Part shown: piece by piece, positions 17,587-25,749 of the stretch | Layout: each line of letters begins with the position of its first letter | Position numbering within the stretch: the first letter of the stretch is position 1 | Origin: Prauserella rugosa | Lineage (GTDB): Bacteria > Actinomycetota > Actinomycetes > Mycobacteriales > Pseudonocardiaceae | DNA length: 64,000 nucleotides | Assembly: GCF_000719975.1 (NCBI RefSeq) | Contig: NZ_JOIJ01000005.1 | Location: 62,001-126,000, forward strand | Direction: 5' to 3' | Notes under the pieces: generated by a model | Database searches by the model: none | The model's input: the letters and a program-made list of their open reading frames with translations, nothing else | Told to the model about the DNA's origin: nothing | Made by a program: the position numbers and the translations under genes

Positions 17587-19191
17587 ATGAGCGAGAACGA
17601 CCCCACCTTCGCGGACAACTCCCAGACTCCGTCGTCGGGCTTTCCCGCCCAGAACAGACCGGAGCAGGAGCAGGGCGCGTCCGGTGCGGCGCCCAGCCCG
17701 TGGTCGGCGGAGGGCGCCGCGCAAGCGCAGCAGCCCGCGCAGACCTTCGAGGGCGGGCACGCTCAGGACCCGGCGCAGGCCCATGACGCTGCGCAAGCGC
17801 ATGATCCTGCGCAGCAGGGCGGCGCGCAGTCGCAGGCGAGTGGACAGGTCCCGCAGGATGATCAGCAACAACCCGCGCAGGCCTACGCGGCGCAGTCCCA
17901 CGCCGGTCATTCCGGGGCTCCATCGCACTCGGAGCAAGCGCAGTACGGCAGTGGGTATGCGGGGCAAACGGGCCATCCTCAGCACGGCGAGCAGGGAACC
18001 AACCCGTACGCCGCACCCGGTCAGCAGACCTACCCCGGTGGTTACGGGACCCTCGGCGGACAACCGGGCGGTCAGATGGCCCCGGTCCAGGAGGGCCCGG
18101 CCCCGCGGAACGGGCGCGGTGGCGCCTCCAAGCTCATGGTGGGAGTGGCGGTACTGGCCCTGCTCGTGGGCGGCGGTGCCGGCGCGGTCGGGGGTTACCT
18201 CGCCGCGGACAGTTCGACCGGGACCACCGTCAACTCGCTCGACCAGGAACGGCCCGCCAGGCAGACCGGCAACGCCGAGGACGGCACCGCCGAGGCGGTC
18301 GCACAGAAGGTCAGCCCGAGCGTGGTCCAGCTCAAGACCGTCAGCAGCCAGGGGGCCGGCGAGGGATCCGGCTTCATCATCAGCGATGACGGCTACGTGC
18401 TGACCAACAACCACGTGATCGCGGGCGCCGCCGAGGGCGGTCAGATCCAGGTGGTGTTCAACGACGGTCAGACGGCCAATGCGTCGGTCGTCGGCCGCGA
18501 CCCGACGACCGACATCGCGGTCGTGAAGGCCGAAGGCGCGAGCAATCTGCCCGCCGTCGAACTCGGCCGGTCCGACGACCTCCGGGTCGGACAGCAGGTC
18601 GTGGCGATCGGCTCGCCGTACGAGCTGGCCGGCACGGTGACCTCCGGCATCGTCAGCTCGCTGCACCGGCCGGTGTCGGCAGGCGGCGGTGGCGACCAGA
18701 CCACCGTGATGGACGCGATCCAGACCGACGCCGCCATCAACCCGGGTAACTCGGGTGGTCCGCTCGTGAACATGAAGGGCCAGATCATCGGGATCAACTC
18801 GGCGATCTACAGCCCGTCCTCGGGGATGAGCCAGCAGGAGGCCGGCAACGTCGGTATCGGCTTCGCGATCCCGATCGACCAGGCGCGGCGCACGGCCGAC
18901 GACATCATCGAGGACGGCCATGCGACACAGACCTTCATCGGTGCCACGGTCGGCAACGCCAGGCAGGGCGGCGCGGCCATCGCCGACGTCGAGGCCGACA
19001 GCCCGGCCGACAAGGCGGGTCTCAAGGGGGGCGACGTCGTGGTCAAGATCGGCGACCGCAACGTCGACGACTCGGACACGCTGGTCGCGGCGATCCGCAC
19101 CAGGGCTCCGGGGGAGAAGGTCACGTTGACGCTCGAAGGCGGGCGCACCGTCGATGTGACGCTCGGCGGCCAGCCGGTCGATCCGAACTGA
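17587..19191 (+). CDS. pepD: HtrA-like membrane-anchored serine protease PepD
   Basis: The layout is: a disordered Gln/Ala/Pro/His-rich cytoplasmic tail (to about residue 175), one membrane helix (SKLMVGVAVLALLVGGGAGA), an extracytoplasmic trypsin-like domain with the triad His in TNNHVI, Asp in TTDIAVV and Ser in NPGNSGGPL, and a C-terminal PDZ domain (GLKGGDVVVKIGDR). PepD/HtrA proteases clear misfolded envelope proteins and feed the MprAB-SigE stress response. Start 17587 (MSENDP) is preferred over 17569. Two strong hairpins follow the stop codon. Confidence 0.92.
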   Translation: MSENDPTFADNSQTPSSGFPAQNRPEQEQGASGAAPSPWSAEGAAQAQQPAQTFEGGHAQDPAQAHDAAQAHDPAQQGGAQSQASGQVPQDDQQQPAQAYAAQSHAGHSGAPSHSEQAQYGSGYAGQTGHPQHGEQGTNPYAAPGQQTYPGGYGTLGGQPGGQMAPVQEGPAPRNGRGGASKLMVGVAVLALLVGGGAGAVGGYLAADSSTGTTVNSLDQERPARQTGNAEDGTAEAVAQKVSPSVVQLKTVSSQGAGEGSGFIISDDGYVLTNNHVIAGAAEGGQIQVVFNDGQTANASVVGRDPTTDIAVVKAEGASNLPAVELGRSDDLRVGQQVVAIGSPYELAGTVTSGIVSSLHRPVSAGGGGDQTTVMDAIQTDAAINPGNSGGPLVNMKGQIIGINSAIYSPSSGMSQQEAGNVGIGFAIPIDQARRTADDIIEDGHATQTFIGATVGNARQGGAAIADVEADSPADKAGLKGGDVVVKIGDRNVDDSDTLVAAIRTRAPGEKVTLTLEGGRTVDVTLGGQPVDPN

Positions 19192-19196
19192 TGACG

Positions 19197-19219
19197 CTCG
19201 GCCGCGGATCGCGGCCGAG
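19197..19219. terminator. Hairpin after pepD (first of two)
   Basis: CTCGGCCGCG (19197-19206) and CGCGGCCGAG (19210-19219) are perfect 10-bp arms with a 3-base loop, starting 6 bases after the pepD stop. No T-run follows, as is usual in high-GC actinomycete terminators. Confidence 0.6.
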
Positions 19220-19266
19220 ACCAACCACCGCTCGAGGCGGCACGTGCCGTGCCGCGGAGGGTGTGG

Positions 19267-19313
19267 GACCACGCGCGAGCCGGTTTCCTCTTCCGTCCGG
19301 CTCGCGCGTGGTC
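19267..19313. terminator. Strong hairpin between pepD and moaB (second of two)
   Basis: A perfect 17-bp inverted repeat, GACCACGCGCGAGCCGG (19267-19283) and its complement (19297-19313), encloses a pyrimidine-rich 13-base loop. It lies about 75 bases beyond the pepD stop and 80 bases before moaB, so it should isolate the pepD and moaB transcripts. Confidence 0.75.
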
Positions 19314-19393
19314 GTGTGACGGCCCGCAGACGCAGCCGGAACGCGGAGTGAGGCTTACGCGGATCCGGCGAACCGACCACTACGGTAGGAGTC

Positions 19394-19894
19394 ATGGAAC
19401 GGAGTGCACAGCGGCTGGGCCGCGCTCTCGTGGTCGTGGTCGACGACCGCACCGCCCAAGGCGAGACCGACGACTCGATCGGCCCGCTCGTCACCGAACT
19501 GCTCGAGGAGGCCGGATTCATCGTCGACGGCTCGGTCGTCGTCCGTGCCGACATCGTCGAGATCCGCAATGCGCTCAACACCGCCGTGATCGGTGGTGTG
19601 GACCTCGTGCTGACGGTCGGGGGAACGGGCGTGTCGCCACGCGACGTGACGCCCGACGCCACCTCCGGCGTGCTCGATCGGCCGGTGCCGGGCATCGCCG
19701 AGGCGCTCCGGTCCTCGGGGCTGGCGGCGGGGGCCGTCGACGCAGGCGTGTCCCGTGGCCTCGTGGGCCTGTCCGGCAGCACGCTCGTGGTGAACCTCGC
19801 GGGCTCGCGGCCCGCGGTGCGCGACGGCATGGCGACGTTGTCGACCCTGCTGCCGTACGTGATCGGTGAGCTGTCCGGCCTGGACGGCGACTGA
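19394..19894 (+). CDS. moaB2: MoaB/MogA-like molybdopterin-binding protein
   Basis: The 166-residue product has the molybdopterin-binding fold: ALVVVVDDRTAQGETDDSIG, EEAGFIVDGSVVVRAD, the signature LTVGGTGVSPRDVTPDAT, and VNLAGSRPAV. Family members adenylylate or bind molybdopterin. Its place directly after pepD matches moaB2 of Mycobacterium tuberculosis (Rv0984). Because the neighbourhood includes a MoeA-like gene now linked to cell division (Glp, 23570), a true role in molybdenum cofactor synthesis should not be assumed. GTAGGAGTC precedes the ATG. Confidence 0.88.
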   Translation: MERSAQRLGRALVVVVDDRTAQGETDDSIGPLVTELLEEAGFIVDGSVVVRADIVEIRNALNTAVIGGVDLVLTVGGTGVSPRDVTPDATSGVLDRPVPGIAEALRSSGLAAGAVDAGVSRGLVGLSGSTLVVNLAGSRPAVRDGMATLSTLLPYVIGELSGLDGD

Positions 19895-19913
19895 GACCGG
19901 TGGGCCGGCTGCG

Positions 19914-20129
19914 ATGACCGAACCGGACGGGCGCGAAGGTGCCGACCAGGAATCAGGCGGTGCAGAACACCGGCGCGCTGCGCCGTCGCCTGCGCTTCGG
20001 CGCAAACTCGCCGAGGTGTTCGGTGACGTGCTTCCCGAGACCACGTCGGACGAGTGGGACCCGCGTCGCGGTTCCGGCTCGTCCGACGACTGGTACCGGG
20101 AGAACCGGCCGCCGCATCACGACCGGTGA
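19914..20129 (+). CDS. Small charged conserved hypothetical protein
   Basis: A 71-residue, highly hydrophilic product starting at ATG 19914, 20 bases after moaB and on the same strand. Its recognisable stretch is RRKLAEVFGDVLPETTSDEW, followed by WYRENRPPHHDR. I recall similar short proteins at this position in related actinomycetes, but no function is known. No domain, signal peptide or membrane segment is visible. It ends 9 bases from the convergent mscL gene. Confidence 0.65.
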   Translation: MTEPDGREGADQESGGAEHRRAAPSPALRRKLAEVFGDVLPETTSDEWDPRRGSGSSDDWYRENRPPHHDR

Positions 20130-20138
20130 AGCGCAGGA

Positions 20139-20543
20139 TCAGCTGCGGTCGCCGACCTGACGCTCCCGAAGCAGGTCGCGGATCTCCGTGAGCAGCTCGG
20201 TGTCGGTGGGAGCCACTTCCTCCTCCTGACCGCGCTTGCGACGTTCCTGGAGCTTCTGGAACGGCAGCACCACCAGGAAGTAGACGACAGCCGCGATGAT
20301 CACGAAATTGACCGCGGCGTTGATGACACTTCCGAAGTCGAGGAACGTGCTTCCGTTCTCCGACAGAACCCGGAAGCCCAGTCCCTGAGCCGCGTCGCTC
20401 CCGCCGATCGCGTTGATCAACGGCTGGATCAGACTTTCGGTGAACGCCGTGACAATCGCGGTGAAGGCGGTACCGATGACGACTGCGACGGCAAGCTCGA
20501 CGATGTTGCCGCGCATCAGGAATTCCTTGAAACCCTTCAGCAC
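20139..20543 (-). CDS. mscL: Large-conductance mechanosensitive channel MscL
   Basis: The 134-residue protein has the MscL plan: amphipathic N-terminus MLKGFKEFLMRGNIVELAVA, pore helix 1 (VVIGTAFTAIVTAFT), a periplasmic loop with LSENGSTFLDFG, helix 2 (NAAVNFVIIAAVVYFLVVLP), and a charged cytoplasmic helix (KLQERRKRGQEEE, ELLTEIRDLL). It opens under membrane tension to release solutes after osmotic downshock. The start is GTG 20543 with a GGAAGGGAG site. Its position after moaB matches Rv0985c in the mycobacterial block. Confidence 0.96.
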   Translation of the reverse strand: MLKGFKEFLMRGNIVELAVAVVIGTAFTAIVTAFTESLIQPLINAIGGSDAAQGLGFRVLSENGSTFLDFGSVINAAVNFVIIAAVVYFLVVLPFQKLQERRKRGQEEEVAPTDTELLTEIRDLLRERQVGDRS

Positions 20544-20575
20544 GCTCCGCTCCCTTCCACATTGGACTTGAATGG

Positions 20576-21232
20576 CTACCGGAGCGTAACCGTCACGGGG
20601 CGGGACAACGACATCGCGGCGAGGTGTGCCGCGGGGCCCGGTTTCGCGGCGACGAGCACGAGTGGGCCCGCGCCGTTCGCCGTCCTCGCGGCGCCTTCTC
20701 CGGAGTCGGACGCGATGACCGACAACACGGGAACGTCGCTGGCCAGGACCTGTTCACCGCCGTGATCGGACGCATCCGGGCCGAGAGCGACGATGTCCAC
20801 TCGGGACCCCGAATGCAACAGGGGAGCGATGTCCGCATCGCCCAGTCGGACCGGGACCGTGACCGTTCCCGCAGGCGTCGGCGCGAGGTCGGCGAGGCGG
20901 GAATCCGTGACAGGTTCACCCTGCCGAGCGACACCCACAAGGCGCTGGCCAGCGATTTTGTCCGGTTCCGCGATGGCGCCGTGCGGGCGGGCGGACGCGG
21001 GGAGTTCGACCGTGCGCACGTCGGCCGCCTTGAGCGTCGTGCCGAGTGCGACGTCTCGCGCGAATACCAGAGTCGGGCGGGTGGCGCCGTCCCCTGCGGT
21101 GGCGGGGTGGGCGGCCAGGACGGCCGCGAGGAGAAGAAGTGCGACGGCGACCAGTCTGCGCAGCGCCGGAAGTGGCCGCGCTCGAAGGGCCGCCGCCCAT
21201 CGCGTCCCTATGCGCGTGACGTTCGTGGTCAT
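20576..21232 (-). CDS. SAF-domain (CpaB/FlgA-like) membrane-anchored protein
   Basis: A 218-residue protein with a basic N-terminus, a membrane helix or uncleaved signal (LVAVALLLLAAVLAAHPATA, about residues 27-46), then a SAF domain (VFARDVALGTTLKAADVRTV, KIAGQRLVGVARQGEPVTDS) and an RcpC/CpaB-like beta-rich part (GTVTVPVRLGDADIAPLL, GSRVDIVAL). SAF proteins of this kind take part in pilus assembly or in binding carbohydrate at the envelope, but no pilus genes are nearby. It lies between mscL and the FmdB-like gene, all on the minus strand. Confidence 0.8.
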   Translation of the reverse strand: MTTNVTRIGTRWAAALRARPLPALRRLVAVALLLLAAVLAAHPATAGDGATRPTLVFARDVALGTTLKAADVRTVELPASARPHGAIAEPDKIAGQRLVGVARQGEPVTDSRLADLAPTPAGTVTVPVRLGDADIAPLLHSGSRVDIVALGPDASDHGGEQVLASDVPVLSVIASDSGEGAARTANGAGPLVLVAAKPGPAAHLAAMSLSRPVTVTLR

Positions 21233-21364
21233 CCACGCCCCCAGGTTCGTATCGGGCCGGGGCGGGTTCGCCTCGGCCCGATCGAAGCTAGGAGGTCGTC
21301 AACGCGGTCGGAAAGACCCGATTCGCGAGCCTGTGGACAACCGGGTCGTTGTGGACAACTCGGC

Positions 21365-21736
21365 TCAGCTGGCCGCCGGCGTCGACGCGGACGTGGAGGA
21401 TGAGGAGGACGAACTCGACGAGTTCGACGACGACGTCGACGCGCTCGAGGAAGAGCTGGACGAATCCGAGCTGGAGGAGGTGCCCGATGACGAGTCGGAG
21501 CCGGACGAACCGCTGGACGACGCCGACGTGGTCGACGAGCTGCTCGAGCCGTTGCTCCCGGAACGGGAGTCGGTGCGGTAGAAGCCGCTCCCCTTGAAGA
21601 TCACACCCACGGCTCCGTACAGCTTGCGCAGAACGCCCTGGCATTCGGGGCATTCGGTCAAGCTGTCGTCGGAGAACGACTGGACCACCTCGAACTGGTG
21701 GCTGCACTGCTTGCAGGCGTACTGATAGGTCGGCAC
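21365..21736 (-). CDS. FmdB-type zinc-ribbon protein with serine-rich tail, Ruc-like
   Basis: The first ~55 residues form an FmdB zinc ribbon (VPTYQYACKQCSHQFE, CPECQG; two CxxC pairs). The remaining ~65 residues are almost only serine with Thr, Gly, Ala and Asp, so disordered. This layout matches Rv0991c (Ruc) of M. tuberculosis, a redox-activated chaperone with a disordered C-terminus. Neighbours also match: the cyclo-ligase gene lies directly upstream. The GTG start at 21736 follows GGAGC. A CIRCE element 18-44 bases upstream puts it under the heat-shock repressor HrcA. Confidence 0.85.
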   Translation of the reverse strand: MPTYQYACKQCSHQFEVVQSFSDDSLTECPECQGVLRKLYGAVGVIFKGSGFYRTDSRSGSNGSSSSSTTSASSSGSSGSDSSSGTSSSSDSSSSSSSASTSSSNSSSSSSSSSTSASTPAAS

Positions 21737-21753
21737 AGGTGCTCCTTCAGGCG

Positions 21754-21780
21754 TTGGCACTCGACTCCTAAGAGTGCTAA
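21754..21780. promoter_or_regulatory. CIRCE element (HrcA operator)
   Basis: TTGGCACTC (21754-21762), nine bases, GAGTGCTAA (21772-21780). This is the CIRCE consensus TTAGCACTC-N9-GAGTGCTAA with one mismatch. It lies just upstream of the minus-strand FmdB/Ruc-like gene (start 21736) and is the only such element I found in the window. Confidence 0.93.
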
Positions 21781-21872
21781 CGAGATTGTGCGGCATGACA
21801 TTCCGCGGAGGCAATCAGGCCCAGGTCACACCGGAGACAGCCGACCGCGAAGCCCTCAAGTCACAGGCGTCG

Positions 21873-22502
21873 TCAGGCTGTGCCTGCGAGGGGAACCACG
21901 CCGTTTCCGGGGGTCAGCGCCGCCGACATGCGCACGTCGTGCGGCTCGGCGGGCAGGCGCTCCACGAGTTCGTCGTCCCGTACCACGGCGATCAGCCTGG
22001 CGTCATCACGGGCGAACACCAGCGATCGGTCGTAGTACCCGGCGCCTCTGCCGAGGCGGGCGCCGTGCCGGTCGACGGCGAGCGCGGGCACGAAGACGAT
22101 CGCCGCGTCGCCGATCGCCTCGGCGCCGAGTCGCGGGCCACCGGGTTCGAGCACGCCGCGGTACGGCCCGGGAACGAGGCTCGACGTCCCGGTGTACTCG
22201 GACCAGTCCAGTGGTGCGCGTTCGTCCGGGATGACCGGCAGGAGCACGCGGGCGCCGGCCTCGCGCAGCACGTCGAGCACGCCGATCGAGCCGGGTTCGG
22301 TGCCGAACGGTACGTAGCAGCAGACCGTCGGCGCGTTCAGGTCGCCGACGAGCTCCCGGACGCTCGTGGTCAGCGCGTTCGCCTCGCTGACCTGCTGCTG
22401 GGCCGACACCGCCGCGCGTCCGGCCCCGATCCGCCGTCGCCACGCGGCCTTGTTGAGGTCGTCGGTCGAGCCGGAGCCGGTGTGCGGGTGCGATGCGTTC
22501 AC
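21873..22502 (-). CDS. 5-formyltetrahydrofolate cyclo-ligase
   Basis: The 209-residue enzyme has the family signatures: KAAWRRRIGAGRA near the N-terminus, a VCCYVPFGTEPGSI strand-loop, LPVIPDERAPLDWSEYTG, and the nucleotide-binding GARLGRGAGYYDRSL. It converts 5-formyl-THF to 5,10-methenyl-THF with ATP, recycling a folate storage form. It is convergent in no way with galU but divergent from it, as Rv0992c and galU are in M. tuberculosis. The start at 22502 is 165 bases from the galU start. Confidence 0.92.
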   Translation of the reverse strand: MNASHPHTGSGSTDDLNKAAWRRRIGAGRAAVSAQQQVSEANALTTSVRELVGDLNAPTVCCYVPFGTEPGSIGVLDVLREAGARVLLPVIPDERAPLDWSEYTGTSSLVPGPYRGVLEPGGPRLGAEAIGDAAIVFVPALAVDRHGARLGRGAGYYDRSLVFARDDARLIAVVRDDELVERLPAEPHDVRMSAALTPGNGVVPLAGTA

Positions 22503-22632
22503 GGCCGTCCTTTCCCAGGGCAGGTCCGGTATCGGTGCGGATGCCGGACTCGGCGGCGGTCGAGCGTCACGCGTACGGGAGTCTCACGCGAACGTCCGGT
22601 TGCCACCCGTCGTTATCAGCCTGTCATTGTCG

Positions 22633-22653
22633 GCCTGAATCGCTCGTTCAGGC
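22633..22653. promoter_or_regulatory. Perfect inverted repeat just upstream of galU
   Basis: GCCTGAA (22633-22639), seven bases, TTCAGGC (22647-22653), ending 14 bases before the galU ATG. It lies in the leader or over the ribosome-binding region and could be a repressor site or a short translational hairpin. No specific regulator is suggested by the sequence. Confidence 0.45.
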
Positions 22654-22667
22654 TAGAGTTTGCGGCC

Positions 22668-23570
22668 ATGACGGGTCCCATGAGTAACACCGCGTTCCGC
22701 ACGGCCATCGTTCCCGCCGCGGGCCTCGGGACCAGATTCCTGCCGGCGACCAAGGCCGTCCCGAAGGAACTGCTGCCCGTGGTGGACACGCCGGGTATCG
22801 AGTTGGTCGCAGGTGAAGCGGCCGAATCCGGTGCCCAGCGCATGATCGTCGTGACCTCGCCGGACAAGCAGGCGGTGGTCGACTACTTCCGTTCCCGCCC
22901 CGAGCTCGAGCAGACCCTCGAGGCCAAGGGCAAGACCGCGTTGCTGGAGAAGGTGCGTAGGGCGCCGGGGCTGCTCGACGTCGAGGTCGCGATCCAGGAG
23001 GAGGCCCTCGGCCTCGGCCACGCGGTCGCGCAGGCGGCTCCGGCGCTGACCGATGACGACGACGCCGTGGCAGTGTTGTTGCCCGACGACCTCGTGTTGC
23101 CTTCGGGCGTGCTCAGCAAGATGGCAGAGGTGCGCGCCCGGTTCGGTGGAAGCGTGCTCTGTGCCTTCGACATCCCGAAGGAGCAGATCTCGCCGTACGG
23201 CGTGTTCGACGTGACCGACACCGACGACGGCGACGTCAAGCGGGTGCACGGCATGGTCGAGAAGCCGGCGCCGGAGGACGCGCCCTCGACCTACGCGGCG
23301 GCCGGTCGCTACCTGCTCGACCGAGCCATCTTCGACGCGCTCGACCGCATCGGCCCGGGCAGCGGGGGTGAGTTGCAGCTCACCGACGCGGTCGCCCTGC
23401 TGATCGAGGAAGGGCACCCTGTGCACATCGTGGTGCACCGCGGTGGCAGGCACGACCTGGGCAATCCGGGTGGCTTCCTGCGTGCCGCGGTGGACTTCGC
23501 CCTGCAGGACGCCGACTATGGCCCTGCGCTGCGTGACTGGCTGAAGGAACGAATCGAGACCGTCGACTGA
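22668..23570 (+). CDS. galU: UTP-glucose-1-phosphate uridylyltransferase GalU
   Basis: A 300-residue nucleotidyltransferase with the GalU N-terminal signature AAGLGTRFLPATKAVPKELL, the sugar-binding ALGLGHAVAQA, PDDLV, YGVFDV and VEKPAPEDAPS. It makes UDP-glucose, the donor for trehalose, glycans and the GalT reaction encoded nearby. The start is ATG 22668; an alternative in-frame ATG at 22680 is also possible. Its stop codon overlaps the glp start (TGATG), so galU and glp are cotranslated, as in other actinobacteria. Confidence 0.95.
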   Translation: MTGPMSNTAFRTAIVPAAGLGTRFLPATKAVPKELLPVVDTPGIELVAGEAAESGAQRMIVVTSPDKQAVVDYFRSRPELEQTLEAKGKTALLEKVRRAPGLLDVEVAIQEEALGLGHAVAQAAPALTDDDDAVAVLLPDDLVLPSGVLSKMAEVRARFGGSVLCAFDIPKEQISPYGVFDVTDTDDGDVKRVHGMVEKPAPEDAPSTYAAAGRYLLDRAIFDALDRIGPGSGGELQLTDAVALLIEEGHPVHIVVHRGGRHDLGNPGGFLRAAVDFALQDADYGPALRDWLKERIETVD

Positions 23571-24853
23571 TGAGCGAACCCGAGCCGACCACCACGGTGA
23601 CCGCCGTGCCGGACGTCCCTGCCGAGGAGTTCGTGCCGGTCGCCGAGCAGCTGAACCGGGTTCTGCACGCCGCAGTGCGGCCGAACCCGGTGCGTGTCGC
23701 GATCTCCGAGGCGCAGGGCCTGCCGTGTGCCGAGGAAGTGGTGGCCGAACAGGCCCTGCCCGGCTTCGACCAGGCCGCCGTCGACGGCTACGCCGTGCGG
23801 AGCGTCGACGTGCGTACCGCGGGCGAGGAACCCGTGCAGCTGCCGGTGGTCGGCGAGATCCAGGCCGGGTCCCGGCAGCCGCGGAGGCTGCAACCGGGCC
23901 AGGCCGTGCGGGTGGCCACGGGCGCCCCGCTGCCGACGCTGGCCGATGCGGTCGTGCCGACCGCGTTCACCGACGGCCACCAGGCGAAGGTGACGGTCCA
24001 GCGGTCCGTGCCGTCGGCCGGGTACGTGCGGCGGACGGGTGAGGACGTCCAGATCGGGGACGTCGCCGTGCGTGAGGGCGACACGATCGGCTCCGCTCAG
24101 GTTGGTCTGCTCGCGGCCGTGGGCAGGTCGAAGGTGCTCGTGTACCCGCGGCCGAGGGTGTCGATCATCTCGGTGGGTGACGAGCTGGTGGACGTCGACC
24201 GCACGCCGTCGGTCGGTCAGGTCTACGACGTCAACTCCTACGCGCTGGCCGCTGCGGCCAGGGACGCGGGAGCCGAGGTCAGCAGGGTCGGCATCGTCCC
24301 GCTCGACCCGCGGCGCCTGCGCGAGACGGTCGAGGGCAGGCTGCTGATGTCCGAGGTGGTCGTCGTCGCGGGCGGTGCCGGCGGTTCCACGGGTGCCGAG
24401 GTGCAGGCGGCGCTGTCGGACCTCGGTGAGCTCGACGTGCGCCGCATCGCCATGCATCCCGGATCGGTGCAGGGTTTCGGCAGGCTGGGCCCCGACGCCG
24501 TGCCGACCTTCCTGCTGCCAGCGAATCCGATGAGCGCGCTGGTCGTGTTCGAGGTGATGATCCGGCCCCTGATCCGCGCGGCGCGGGGCACGAAGAACCC
24601 GCACCGCAGGGCGGTCGACGCGCGCCTGCTGTCCCCGTTGGCCTCGACGTCGGGACGGGTCGGCTATCTGCGTGGCCGGCTGCTGCGCGACGAGACCAAC
24701 GGCGAGTACCTGGTGCAGCCGCTCGGGACGTCGGGCGCTCACCTGCTCGCATCGTTGGCCGAGGCGAACTGCCTGATCAACGTCGACGAGCACGTCACCG
24801 AACTGCCGGCAGGTGAGCAGGTGAAGGTCACCTTCCTGGCCCAGCGCGCCTGA
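23570..24853 (+). CDS. glp: Gephyrin/MoeA-like protein Glp
   Basis: The 427-residue product has the MoeA layout: an N-terminal domain (ALPGFDQAAVDGYAVRSVDV, GQAVRVATGAPLP, RRTGEDVQIGD), a MogA-like domain (VSIISVGDELVDVDRTP, VGQVYDVNSYALAAAA, VVVVAGGAGGST) and a C-terminal beta domain. The classic molybdate-site loop reads GGAGGSTG here. In corynebacteria the equivalent galU-linked protein, Glp, binds FtsZ and a membrane receptor (GLPR) to coordinate division. The matching receptor gene lies at 25750, so I favour this role over molybdenum insertion; that part is inference from gene order. Confidence 0.85.
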   Translation: MSEPEPTTTVTAVPDVPAEEFVPVAEQLNRVLHAAVRPNPVRVAISEAQGLPCAEEVVAEQALPGFDQAAVDGYAVRSVDVRTAGEEPVQLPVVGEIQAGSRQPRRLQPGQAVRVATGAPLPTLADAVVPTAFTDGHQAKVTVQRSVPSAGYVRRTGEDVQIGDVAVREGDTIGSAQVGLLAAVGRSKVLVYPRPRVSIISVGDELVDVDRTPSVGQVYDVNSYALAAAARDAGAEVSRVGIVPLDPRRLRETVEGRLLMSEVVVVAGGAGGSTGAEVQAALSDLGELDVRRIAMHPGSVQGFGRLGPDAVPTFLLPANPMSALVVFEVMIRPLIRAARGTKNPHRRAVDARLLSPLASTSGRVGYLRGRLLRDETNGEYLVQPLGTSGAHLLASLAEANCLINVDEHVTELPAGEQVKVTFLAQRA

Positions 24854-24869
24854 CCGGATCGTCGGGTCG

Positions 24870-25547
24870 ATGTCGCAGCGGCGCTGGGAATCGGACGGCG
24901 GCGGTGCGCAGCACCCGGGTTGGCCCGCGCGGCCCGATCCGCTGCGGGTCGACGGTTCCGTCGTGGCGCTGCGTCCGGTGCGGTGGCGCGACGCGGGCGC
25001 GTGGAGCCGCATCCGGCTACGGGACCGTGACTACCTCGAACGGTGGGAACCGACGTCGTCGGGCACCTGGGAGGAGCGCAACTCCGCGTGGGCATGGCCG
25101 TCGCAATGCCTGTCCCTGCGGTCGCTGGCCAGGCGTGGGCAGTGTCTGCCGTTCGTGATCACCGTCGACGGTGCGTTGGCGGGGCAGATCACCGTCGGCA
25201 ACATCGTTCGGGCGGCGTTGCGTTCGGCCTGGGTCGGGTACTGGGTCGCCTCCGACCTCACGGGCCGCGGTGTCGCGACGGCGGCACTCGCGATGATCAC
25301 CGACCACGCTTTCGGGCCGGGACAGTTGCATCGGCTCGAGGCGACCGTACGGCCGGAGAACACGGCCAGCATCCGCGTGCTCACGAAGGCCGGTTTCCGC
25401 CGGGAGGGCCTGTTCGAGCGATATCTCAACGTCGCAGGTTCCTGGCGGGATCACGTGGCGTTCGCCGTGACCGCCGAGGAAACCGGCCCCGGCCTCGTGG
25501 AACGACTCGTTTCCGCAGGTGCCGCGGCATACCTCCATTCGAGTTAG
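24870..25547 (+). CDS. rimJ: RimJ-like GNAT N-acetyltransferase
   Basis: A 225-residue GNAT protein with the RimJ/RimL plan: VALRPVRWRDAGAWSRIRLR near residue 32, an FVITVDGALAGQITVGN beta hairpin, the acetyl-CoA loop DLTGRGVATAAL, LEATVRPENTASIRVLTKAG and FRREGLFERYL. It would acetylate an N-terminus of a ribosomal protein or another amine. It follows glp by 16 bases and occupies the place of Rv0995 (rimJ) in the mycobacterial order, between the Glp gene and the membrane receptor gene. Confidence 0.88.
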   Translation: MSQRRWESDGGGAQHPGWPARPDPLRVDGSVVALRPVRWRDAGAWSRIRLRDRDYLERWEPTSSGTWEERNSAWAWPSQCLSLRSLARRGQCLPFVITVDGALAGQITVGNIVRAALRSAWVGYWVASDLTGRGVATAALAMITDHAFGPGQLHRLEATVRPENTASIRVLTKAGFRREGLFERYLNVAGSWRDHVAFAVTAEETGPGLVERLVSAGAAAYLHSS

Positions 25548-25749
25548 CCGAGCGCACTGCTGCTACCTGATCCGGTGACAGCAATCAAAGTTCGGTACGG
25601 CGCGTCTCCAGGTTTTCTGTTACTCGTGTGACTAACGTGGTGATTTGTCAGCGTGGAGACATAGAGCTTCGCGGGCGCCGGGAGTGGGGCGGCTCGAGGG
25701 CCGCTGCGGGGCAACGCGGACGACCAGCAGGTCGGGGAGGTGACGGGAG

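Noticed and set aside
15397..20562. A 1,721-codon open frame on the minus strand across mprB to mscL
   Set aside because: It runs opposite to mprB, deoR, galT, pepD and moaB, whose families are certain. Long antisense frames are expected with very high third-position GC, and the translation is Arg/His/Gly-rich without any domain.
23570..24853. Plain molybdopterin molybdotransferase MoeA
   Set aside because: Fold matches, but linkage to galU, rimJ and the acidic membrane protein points to Glp; a molybdenum role cannot be excluded without the rest of the genome.
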